From Guillardia theta CCMP2712 (lineage: Eukaryota > Cryptophyceae > Pyrenomonadales > Geminigeraceae): 64,000 nt of DNA. The translations under genes and the position numbers were made by a program. Below are positions 12,511-20,858 of the stretch, one piece after another. The stretch spans positions 18,077-82,076 of the forward strand of contig NW_005434527.1 in the NCBI RefSeq assembly GCF_000315625.1, given 5' to 3'. Numbering within the stretch: position 1 is the stretch's first letter; every line of letters starts with the position of its first letter. The notes beneath the pieces were generated by a model, which saw only the letters and a program-made list of their open reading frames with translations, was not told the DNA's origin and made no database searches.

Positions 12511-12530
12511 TTAACTTAATTTTGAGTAAA
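12511..12530 (+). repeat. TTGAGTAAA-type island motif, copy 1
   Basis: TTAACTTAATTTTGAGTAAA. Related copies occur in the GC-rich stretches near 23667-23687 (TTGAGCAAA variant), 25962-25974, 26011-26033, 35431-35441 and 38356-38378, with a reverse-orientation AAGTTAAGTTAA at about 38630. Function unknown. Confidence 0.6.
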
Positions 12531-12752
12531 GTACTTCGGAAGTTCACGCAAACTTTCCCGGATTCCGTTGCCCGGGCCCGGCCCGACGGTCCGGCCTCAC
12601 TCAGACGGTGCACGGTGCCACGGCGGTGGCGTGCGACCTCGCCTCCGGCGGAAACTCCCGAGTCTCAGTCTGAGAGTCCGATCCGGGCCCGATACATACT
12701 AGTTCAGTACTTAAAGTCATGAGCCTGTACACATAAGCAATTAGGCGGTATA

Positions 12753-14615
12753 ATGCAAGGCGAAGCCATGAAAAGCGACGCCATGATAGCTCGTGATGTG
12801 CTTGCGGGGCTGCTTCTGCTATTGCTGTTCTCTGAAAGCAACGCGTATACGTACACACATATCAATCACTTCGTCATAGGCCACCGCTCATCAAGCAAAA
12901 ACATTATTTACAAACATGACAATTGTTGGAACCTTGGAAGAGCCCAGGTTTCGTTCAGGTGTCATAATCTACGCAAGGAGCTATTTTCAAGTTGTCTGCG
13001 GAAATTGAGTCCAAGTCCAAAGGAAGCTGTTCTGGATAAAATGGACGAAAAACTTGTGAAACCTCTTTTGCGTAGAGATGTCGTAGATGCCATTTTTCAG
13101 AGAATCGACGTTGATGGTGACGGAGCGATTTCCTTCGATGAGTTTTTTGACATGCTTCATCAATTTGATGAGAATGCAACTGAACTTCGAACAAAACAAG
13201 AATTCTTGAGAGCTGATATTGATCCTACTGACAACAGGGTGACTGAGGACGAGTTCTATCAGTGGATGAGCCACAGCCAAAACGAAATCGTGGAACAACT
13301 CCTTGAGAGATTTTTTCGTGAGCAGGCGAGAGAAATATTTGATGAGATTGACACAGATAAGAACGGAGGGATTGATGTAAATGAGCTGCAACTAGTGGCG
13401 AAGGCGCTGGGTTTGAAGTGGACGTATCGACAGGCTGTTGAGGTTCTCAACACGATTGACGCGGACAAAAACAACTTGATAGATTTTGAAGAATTCTTTG
13501 AATGGTTTCACATGCAAAATGCTTCTTCTGATGGTTTGGTGAATGCTTTAGGAGCAAAACTTCGTGTTATTCTTCGCAAAAGACCCGAAGTTGATTCTAG
13601 GAGTGTTCTGGTGCGAGGAATGTCCAAATTTGCTACAGAAGAGGATGTGGTTGAATATTTTCAAGAGTGTGGAGAAATAGAAGCTGTTAATACACTGAAC
13701 TGGTCTAGAGATGGTAAGCCTTCAGGACGATGCATCATCATGTTTAAGGAAAGCTGTAGCGCAAAGAAAGCCTTGAAAATGCATCGAAGGCGGATGGGAC
13801 CCAAGTATGTTGAGATTTATCGATTGAACATTGGGGACAAGGAAGAAAGGCTCGCACTCGACAAGTCACTTCACAGCTCGATTCTTGGCCGACATGGTCT
13901 TTTCCTGCAGAAACTGGAGAACGAGAGCGGAGCAAGGCTATTTCTTCAGAGCAACGAGACAGACGGGTGGGTGATAGTGAAAGGAACTTACGGTGAACGC
14001 GAAGCTGCAAAGCGGATGATTTCGAAGGCGATCATGGGATGGCCAGAGGCAGGGGTAGCATGTGACTCGATTGACATCCTTTCAAATGAGAAAGGACGGG
14101 TAATCGGAAAGTCTGGGACGATGCTTTCAAAAATTATGACAGCTTCTGGAGCCGAGGTCGGCTTCCAGGACAAGTCGGAGGAAGAGGTAAGGATAATCAT
14201 CCGTGGCATGCCAGAGCAGAGGAAAGTTGCTAAACAGTTAATCCAAAGCATCCTGGAGTCGAAGCTGGAAGCGAGTTACAAGTTACCAGATAAGTATCAT
14301 GGCAACCTAAGGGGAAAAGGCGCTATCTGCGTACGAGCTATGGAGCAAATGACCAATACTACAATCAACTTTTCAAAAGAAGCTGGTGGAATTGTGAAGA
14401 TCAAAGGAGACTTAGAGTCCAGGGAGCAAGCGTGGAGTTTAATCACCTTTGCGAAACAGGAGCTTCCAAGAGTACTTTCACTTGTTCGAGGAGACATTGT
14501 GCTTCCAGGGTCTCTAAAGTCGAAACCAGAGTTTTCAGGTAAAGTGAGTAAGGAAAACGTTTGGGCATACGCAATCGAAGAAGTACTATTCCTGTTCTCG
14601 CATTCTTCTCAATAA
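12753..14615 (+). CDS. EF-hand / RRM / triple-KH RNA-binding protein with signal peptide
   Basis: Uninterrupted 620 aa ORF. The N-terminus has a hydrophobic signal (GLLLLLLFSESNA, then Tyr), suggesting ER or plastid entry. There are four EF-hand positions: DVDGDGAISFDEF (about residue 119), a degenerate DIDPTDNRVTEDEF (about 155), DTDKNGGIDVNEL (about 199) and DADKNNLIDFEEF (about 234). An RRM follows at about 280-355, with RNP2 VLVRGM and RNP1-like SGRCIIMF. Three KH-like units come next with GXXG loops: GRHG (about 375), GKSG (about 449) and GKGA (about 519). The combination predicts calcium-modulated RNA binding. Because all domains are in one exon, the fusion is not a splicing or annotation artefact. 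Start could be ATG 12753, 12768 or 12783; all keep the signal. Confidence 0.85.
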   Translation: MQGEAMKSDAMIARDVLAGLLLLLLFSESNAYTYTHINHFVIGHRSSSKNIIYKHDNCWNLGRAQVSFRCHNLRKELFSSCLRKLSPSPKEAVLDKMDEKLVKPLLRRDVVDAIFQRIDVDGDGAISFDEFFDMLHQFDENATELRTKQEFLRADIDPTDNRVTEDEFYQWMSHSQNEIVEQLLERFFREQAREIFDEIDTDKNGGIDVNELQLVAKALGLKWTYRQAVEVLNTIDADKNNLIDFEEFFEWFHMQNASSDGLVNALGAKLRVILRKRPEVDSRSVLVRGMSKFATEEDVVEYFQECGEIEAVNTLNWSRDGKPSGRCIIMFKESCSAKKALKMHRRRMGPKYVEIYRLNIGDKEERLALDKSLHSSILGRHGLFLQKLENESGARLFLQSNETDGWVIVKGTYGEREAAKRMISKAIMGWPEAGVACDSIDILSNEKGRVIGKSGTMLSKIMTASGAEVGFQDKSEEEVRIIIRGMPEQRKVAKQLIQSILESKLEASYKLPDKYHGNLRGKGAICVRAMEQMTNTTINFSKEAGGIVKIKGDLESREQAWSLITFAKQELPRVLSLVRGDIVLPGSLKSKPEFSGKVSKENVWAYAIEEVLFLFSHSSQ

Positions 14616-14912
14616 AGCAATCTAAACTATCATGACCGTAGGCTCCCGGCGATAATGATAGCAATCAGGAGACTGAGAGTCACTGAGAGGCTTGGCACTG
14701 ATGGAGTTTAGACCCGGCTAGCCTGGCTCCCTGCGGGCAGGCGCAGTGCCCCGGCGGGCGGAGAAAACCGTGACTCCGAGGCTGACTCAGTCGGATAGCC
14801 TGGATCCTGGCCCCCTGTCGCCGGATCTGGGATTCAAGCCGCAGGAGTCCAGGCAGCCTGGATCCGATTGACGAGTTCAGAAGTAGGGGGATGAGGGTCT
14901 CAAGGAGCGGAC
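14616..14912. repeat. short GC-rich intergenic island
   Basis: GC-rich spacer with AGCCTGGATCC occurring twice (about 14795 and 14856) and ACTCCGAGGCTGACTC-like runs resembling the island at 11.7-12.7 kb. No gene is visible. Confidence 0.4.
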
Positions 14913-15182
14913 ATGTCGGAAATCCAGGTTGTTGAAGCTCCAGGAGCTGACGAAATCGCAGAGGCGAAGAAGTGGCCGACATGGGACTGTGAACCTTCAA
15001 AGTTTCCTTGGTCATACAGCCAGACAGAGACTTGTTATGTTCTTGAAGGACACGTCACTGTTACCCCAGACGGAAGCCAACCAGTTGAGATCAAGGCAGG
15101 GCAGATGGCTACGTTCCCCAAGGGAATGAAATGCACTTGGGAGGTGCACACATACATTAAAAAGCATTACAACTTTGAGTAA
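14913..15182 (+). CDS. small cupin-fold protein (DUF861/Cupin_3 type)
   Basis: 89 aa intronless protein made of a single cupin barrel. Recognisable elements are the PWSY-TETCYVLEGHVTVTP strand set (cupin motif 1 region), the GQMATFPKGMKCTWEV stretch (motif 2 region, with FPKG and TWEV as in Cupin_3 proteins), and a short KKHYNFE end. Members are often annotated as ureidoglycine aminohydrolase- or EutQ-like, but the small stand-alone forms have no assigned reaction. The metal ligands are incomplete (Glu at TETCYVLEG, few histidines), so catalysis is uncertain. No targeting peptide. ATG at 14913. Confidence 0.85.
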   Translation: MSEIQVVEAPGADEIAEAKKWPTWDCEPSKFPWSYSQTETCYVLEGHVTVTPDGSQPVEIKAGQMATFPKGMKCTWEVHTYIKKHYNFE

Positions 15183-15238
15183 ACAAGAGTGTTGGAAAGG
15201 TTCGTTAATCACAGGTTTTGATAACTCAATTCATTTTT

Positions 15239-16949
15239 TCAAATTTCACCCTTTTCTTTGTGCTTTACGAGATCCTCCAGCGTGTATGCTGATTGATTCA
15301 CCCACCATTCTGAAACATGTGCTAATCCATATCTAGGAGCCCATGAGTAGGTATCTAGCGAGATAAAGGGGGGCAAGTATCCCTTGGATGCAATATTTAA
15401 CTCCAAAGCTAACCGTGAAAATTCCCCAGAAAGTTGCAAAATGAGGTAGTCACATTCTCTGAGTAAGAACAAGTCTAAAAGAGCAGAATCAGCAGCCAGA
15501 CGTCTGTCTAACACCCCAATTCTCATAGCCAGATCATAATTTGTGTCGGATTGTAGAAAGTTCCTTTTGACGTCAACACCCATCCATTGGACTTCAGAAA
15601 GCTGCGCGTGAATTGAAGGATTGTTTCGAATCTCGGTCAGGACGTTAGGATCATCTGCTTCAAACGTTCAGAGCAGACCATTGCAGAGAAGATCAAATGA
15701 AATAGAGAAAACAAGCTTACAGACCTGTGGATATAAAAACAGACTTTGTGCTATACACTCTGCTGAACAGCTTGATCGCTGGAACCACATCTTTTTCCAC
15801 GTCCAAACAAAATGACTTTGGCATAAGTTCTGCATGATGCATTTTTCCGTTGCGCCATCCTGCACAGGCATCCCCTCGGCGAACATGGACGCCGATGACA
15901 GGGTCCCTTCCCCAACCCATAATGGTTTTGTATCTTGAAATCATTGTCTCCAATCTATGATTAGGCGCGAGAAGGTATTGAATCAGCGCACTGCAATTAC
16001 AAGAGCAACGTTCAGATATTCCAATCCTTGCAAAAACACTATATACTTACATATTCCACCACAAAATCCCGGCAGAGAAGCCATATCTATCGCTGATAAA
16101 CTCTGGTGGAAGGTAATTGCGCCAAAAACTGGATAATGCTTTCGCTTCTTTACATTGCGATTCATCAGTGAATAAAAGGCCCGAAAACAGCGGCTCAAAA
16201 TAGCAAGCACTGTATGTGCATAGAGCTCAAAACAGAACTTCACAACAAATAATTAGATGACTCACCAGTTCTCAAATTGAAGTTCTTCATTTGTCTTTGG
16301 TGCACAACTACGGAATCTAAAACTTTGGCTAGTGGGAAAGCAATACGCACCCATCATGTAGGAAATAATCGTAGGGGTACCTAAGAACAAGAGTTGAATT
16401 TGATGTTAAAGCTGATGACATCGCGCCTTGCATGTGATGCACCCAAGAGCCGAAGCCTCTACTTTCCATCTTCACCATCAGTACCTTAAAGTCTGGACTC
16501 GCACATCCACGACGATGTTGCAATCGATTTAAGTCCAAAGTTAGTTGTGAGAAATTTCGCATAAAACCATAAGTCTGTTCCATTCGTTTGATTGTTCTTA
16601 TCCTTGGGTCATTTGAGGGAACATAGAATGAATCGGACAGAATGTGGAAGTCACAACTGTCTCCAAACCAATCTGCATCACAGATACATGTTCGATTGAG
16701 TTTACAAAGGCCGTGAATACAAGCACAGCCTCCGCAGCAATTACTCGTTGATCGGCATGTTAGACATTCGTCCTCATCAGTACGCCTGATTTGCCTGGTA
16801 GAAAGCATTGAAATTGTTGCCATCATTTTTCTCAAATACTTCTCTTTCCCTTCGAATTCTGTTTGCCTTGTCAAATCCTCTCCAACATTCCGCACTATCA
16901 TCCAGATCAGGACCAGAAGGACCTTGACAAGCACGTTATGGTTTGACAT
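15239..16949 (-). CDS. secretory fucosyltransferase-like glycosyltransferase with EGF-like segment
   Basis: Multi-exon minus-strand gene. The first exon (16949-about 16330) has a signal/anchor (VLVKVLLVLIWMIV), a Cys-rich EGF-like unit (CACIHGLCKLNRTCICDADW), then globular sequence. A middle exon (about 15955-15720) carries VIGVHVRRGDAC, the HxRxGD-like donor-binding motif of the GT23/GT65/GT68 fucosyltransferase superfamily. The last exon (15600-15239) has a DLFLLRECDYLI...GEFSRLALEL block matching the conserved C-terminal part of GT23-type enzymes, then the stop. A Golgi/ER type II enzyme adding fucose to glycans is the likely role; acceptor unknown. An EGF-like module before such a GT domain is uncommon. 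Stop 15239, ATG 16949. Confidence 0.65.
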
Positions 16950-17278
16950 GATAGCTACAGCTTCGTTCTAGCACCAGCTTCGATCATACTCTCCTCTCGC
17001 ATCCGACGGAAATCGAACAGTCTCAAAAATGCCAGAGGGGGTGGGGGTACCCTGGTACTGCGAACCCAATAGATGCCAGGGGTACAGATGGCTACTGGGG
17101 GTGGATGTGGGAGCGTATCAAGATGGCGAATGAAGCTCGGGGAAGGCAACAGAAAGCAGAGTAGAGAAGAGCATAGTACAGTAAGCAGCCAAGAACAAGG
17201 GATACAGGTGCAGACAAGTGCCTCAAGCCTCATTCTTACCTAGCCTAATCCCTCAACTTCGCCGCAGTAATCCAATCA
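16950..17278. promoter_or_regulatory. divergent intergenic spacer
   Basis: 329 bp separating the ATG of the glycosyltransferase (-) and the ATG of the B56/kinase gene (+). It must hold both promoters. A G-rich run (GGGGGTGGGGGTACC, 17038-17052) is visible, but no recognisable TATA element or coding segment. Confidence 0.4.
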
Positions 17279-20200
17279 ATGCTTGCAGCAGATCCTTCCG
17301 AACAACTCGATGATTTCGTCAAGAAATACATATTCGATCAAGATCACAGCCTGCCGTCTGCAAGCGAGCTTCAAGAAGCAGCCACCTTGGCGCAGAAGGG
17401 TGTGATTCGCGATCTAGAATATGAGCCCAAGCTTCTCATCAGCTCTGTCACTTTCTTACGTCGCATTTTGTCGGCTTCTGTTCAATGTGGAGGCAACCAG
17501 CATGGGAAGTTTTCAAAGGCGGAGCAGCAAGGTGCTGTCAACTGCTGTGATCCATTCAAAAAGCCCAACCCGCCAAGTACAATAACAGGGGTGGCTCCTT
17601 GGGCCGCCAAACCTGCAGGCGTAAAGGCTTCCAAGGGAGGGTGGACCGCGGGAAGTGCAGGAAAACCTATGACGGTTGCTCCATGGATGAACAGCCCAGG
17701 AAGCAGTGTTGGCGCGTCACTGGCAAGAAGCTCAGCAACAAATCGTCCCATTCAACTCTCTGATTCTACTTTGTGTGCGATGTCAGCGTCTAACTTGGTT
17801 CGCGAAGTCTACGATGCAGAAGAATGCACGCAGCTGATACCTCTACTGAACGAAGATCAAGTGATTCTGATCCTACAGGTATGCTGTGAAGTGGTAGATC
17901 ATCTATGCTCGATTGGAGCACTCCGCGAGGCTGCAGGATCCGTAGCTGCTGTTGAGTTCGCCGAATACCCTGAGGAAGAGAGACTCAAGATTTGCAAGAG
18001 TTTCAAAAGCTTCATCATATCGATGTACTTGAGGTTTCCGAGGCTTCGATTCGAGATGAGGCGCAAGTTGGCATCATCTGTTCTGTTGAATGTGCAGCAA
18101 AGTTCCCAGGTGCCACGAAATCAGATGGGCGTCCGGTTGCACCTACTTGATGGGGGATCTCGAGACTCCTCCATCACCTTGACAGGAGTCACTTGCGCTT
18201 TGGAGATTCTGTGTGGGATGATAAAAGGATTTCGAAGATCTGAAAGCTCCAAAAGGCATCTTCAGCTGCTTAGAGATTTTCTTCTCCCACTGCACGCGCC
18301 GAGCAGTATGGTGGATGATCGTACTCCTCTCCTCGAGCTGATCCACAAAGAGCTTTGCTTGTGTCTTGTTTCTTTTGTAGAGTATTGCCCAAGTACAGCA
18401 GCTGAAATCTTGAAGTCTATCATGGATCATTGGCCGACTGCTCTGTCTGCAAACAGCACGAAAGAAGTCCTTCTGCTGCATGAAATTGAAATGCTTCTTG
18501 ATCACTCTCCGGCAGAGGCACTTGGAGATCCCGCCCTTCGTGATCTGTTGATGGATAAGATTACGACATGTTTCGAAGGATCAAAGAATTTCAGGGTAGC
18601 CGAACGAGCATTGATGATGTTTCGCAGCGATGGGGTTGTGAACCTGATGAGGCAGCATCATGACTCTATCGTTCCTTGGATGATCCCGAAATTGCTGCGA
18701 GCAGCTTCGGAGCACTGGAACCAATCGGTACTGAAGATGATCGGGTCGGCTCTGTCCGTGTTAGATAGCATGGACTCAGAATCCTTTGAGAGGCTCATGG
18801 GCGATCGGACTGAATCAGTTCGCGAAACTGCTGCGCGATTGAATCCTCCGGAAGACGAAGCCAAAGTTGCTGCCGATAACTCTGCTAAGCAGAGAGCAAT
18901 TGAAAAACTGAGAGACGCGAGAGACCTCAATCTGTTCAAGTTGGCTATGGGCCATGACCTCGGCGTTGGCGCTTACTCCCGGGTTCGCTTTGGCAAGTTG
19001 ATCGTGAAGGAACTTCCGCAGTCCCTGTGGCCGCACATTGCTGTCAAGATTCAGGACAGAGAGGTAATGAATGCTCAGGGCTATGCAGCCAATGTTGAAA
19101 GAGAAATCAAAATACTGAGCATGATCAAACATCCTTCTATAGTGGGATTCATCGGATCCTTTACTACAGAGCAAAGTGTTTTCATTGCTATGGAATATCT
19201 ACCAAATGGAGATCTACAGACCATACTTGCAGCAAAGGGATCCTTGTCAACATCGGCTACCCGATTTGTTACCGCAGAAATCATACTGGGTCTCCAGCAT
19301 TTGCATCAGAACGGAATCGTCTATGGCGATCTCAAACCTGAAAACGTCTTGTTTGATCTGCAGGTGAGAATTGTATTTGTTGCTAAATCGAGACTTGTCG
19401 CAAAAGTGATACGGCGAACCTGCTGCCAAGCAGAGTGCTTGGGATGTCTAATAAACGGGGCTGATTTGATTTTTTTGCAGTTCCACGTCAAACTTTCAGA
19501 TTTTGGTTCTTCGCGATTGAGTACTTTGATCCTTATTCTAACCTTTCTGTTGAATGAGTGTGCAGTATCGGAAGAAGAGGAGGAAGAAGGATTCCGTGAA
19601 AATCGGGTTGAAGGAACAGCAGATTACATTTCGCCGGAGGTTAATTTGTGAGCCAGAAAGAGCTTGTCTTTACAACCCATTCTCTTAGGTTGCACAAGGG
19701 TTGAGTCGTTCCACCTTCGCCTCAGACGCGTGGGCCTTTGGCTGCGTCCTCTTTCAGCTATTGGCTGGTCATGTTCCCATCGTCTCTTCACTCGACAGGC
19801 ACCTAGAGGTAGCTTAATCCCCCCCTCCTAGAAATAGGGAGCAACATGGGGAGGAGAGAGGAAGAGCAGTAGCGAGTCGGGAAAAGCTTGAACAGGAGGG
19901 AACCGAGGAGCGAATATGATGACCTTGTGGCAGCACGAAAATGGCATCGAAGGGAACAAGAGAAAACTCAGCCGGATTGTTCAATTCAGTGAGACCTTCG
20001 GTGCTGAAGGTCCTTCTTGTGTTTGGTTGAACTCTTGTCGCATCCCTTTGATCAAGATTTCTCACTGCTCAGGTCCCGAAGATGACTTCTTCGACGATGG
20101 CTTTCCGCAGGAGGTTGAAGTCTCATGCAGACAAACTTGTCCTGATGCCATCGCAGGCAAAGGCTCTAGTCCGCAAACTTCTCTCTGTAGATCCCGCACA

Positions 20201-20810
20201 ACGTTTGGATACAACGAACCCTCAAGGTATTTGGAGTGATGTGAAGAGTGACGGGTTCTACGCAAGGTTGTAAACAGAAAACTCTCCTAGCCCTCACTGA
20301 GCTGCTTTCTTCCCAGTGTTAATTTTGAGACCCTCCCGTCCCTGCAACCTCCACAATTCCATTCAGGGCTCGTCTCAGCAGCCACTGCCAACGATCGGCA
20401 ATGGAACCGGAGGAAGCAATCCATGCTCTGGTCGCCCATGCCTGACAACTACTCCAAGGTAAAGACGGTGGAGCCGTGGAGTGCATGGTGTCTTGACGGC
20501 TAGCCTTCAGGCTTCTTCTGCTTCCCTCGTTGTCCTTCCAGAGGAGCCGGAGGGAACGCAGCAGGTGGTTATAAGGTCCTGCAAAGACGAACATCATGCT
20601 CTCCCACCTACTGGCATCGTGCCGGCCATCAAGGAGGACGTGGCCATGGAAGAGGAAGGTGGAGGGGAGTCACAGGGGTCGATGCTAGGGCATCCGCGTG
20701 AAGAGGACGAGGAGATCGAACACAAGAGACCCTTCATATCGCCAACGAGTGGACGTCCGCCTACTGTTCCTTCAAGAAGTGGCGCGAGGCAGACTGGGGG
20801 TCATATTTAA
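17279..20810 (+). CDS. PP2A B56 regulatory subunit fused to AGC (PDK1-like) protein kinase
   Basis: The first open frame, 17279-19651, runs unbroken through a B56 (B', PPP2R5) region and into a kinase domain. B56 (about residues 190-510): LLRDFLLPLHAP, VEYCPSTAAEILKSIMDHWP, KEVLLLHEIEMLLD, FRVAERALMMF and ISKEHWNQ-like ASEHWNQSVLKMIGSAL. Kinase (from about residue 545): glycine loop GVGAYSRVRFG, IAVKI lysine, YGDLKPENVLF, then SDFGSS after the intron 19364-19480, EGTADYISPE activation segment, and DAWAFGCVLFQLLAGHVP. Later exons give RKLLSVDPAQRLD and NFETLPSLQPPQF, as in PDK1 C-terminal lobes. HRD is replaced by YGD (non-RD). B56 normally selects PP2A substrates and PDK1 activates AGC kinases; here both are predicted on one chain. 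The 3' end (20480-20810) is uncertain and runs up to the convergent ABC gene. Residues 80-160 are low complexity. Confidence 0.8.
19364..19480 (+). other. stop-free in-frame intron in the kinase domain
   Basis: GTGAGAATTG...TTTTTTGCAG, 117 nt (a multiple of three), lies between LLFDLQ-type catalytic-loop sequence and FHVKLSDFG. It has no in-frame stop, so retention would insert 39 residues just before DFG. A second multiple-of-three, stop-free intron (about 45 nt, GTACTTTG...GTGTGCAG) follows DFGSSRL. Confidence 0.65.
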
Positions 20811-20858
20811 TTCGAGGGTACGAAAGCCAGGGAAATCAGCGATTCGGCCTACTTTTCC

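Larger units (their letters stand above)
11698..12752. repeat. GC-rich intergenic repeat island
   Basis: About 1 kb between the kaptin-like gene and the EF-hand/RRM/KH gene. It is much richer in GC than the flanks, with many GGGCCCGG-, GGCGGC- and ACTCCG-type runs, and no coding segment I can support. Short open frames on both strands are compositional. It contains a large perfect inverted repeat (12361-12436) and the A/T-rich motif TTAACTTAATTTTGAGTAAA at 12511-12530, a relative of which recurs in the other GC-rich islands of this window. Confidence 0.55.
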
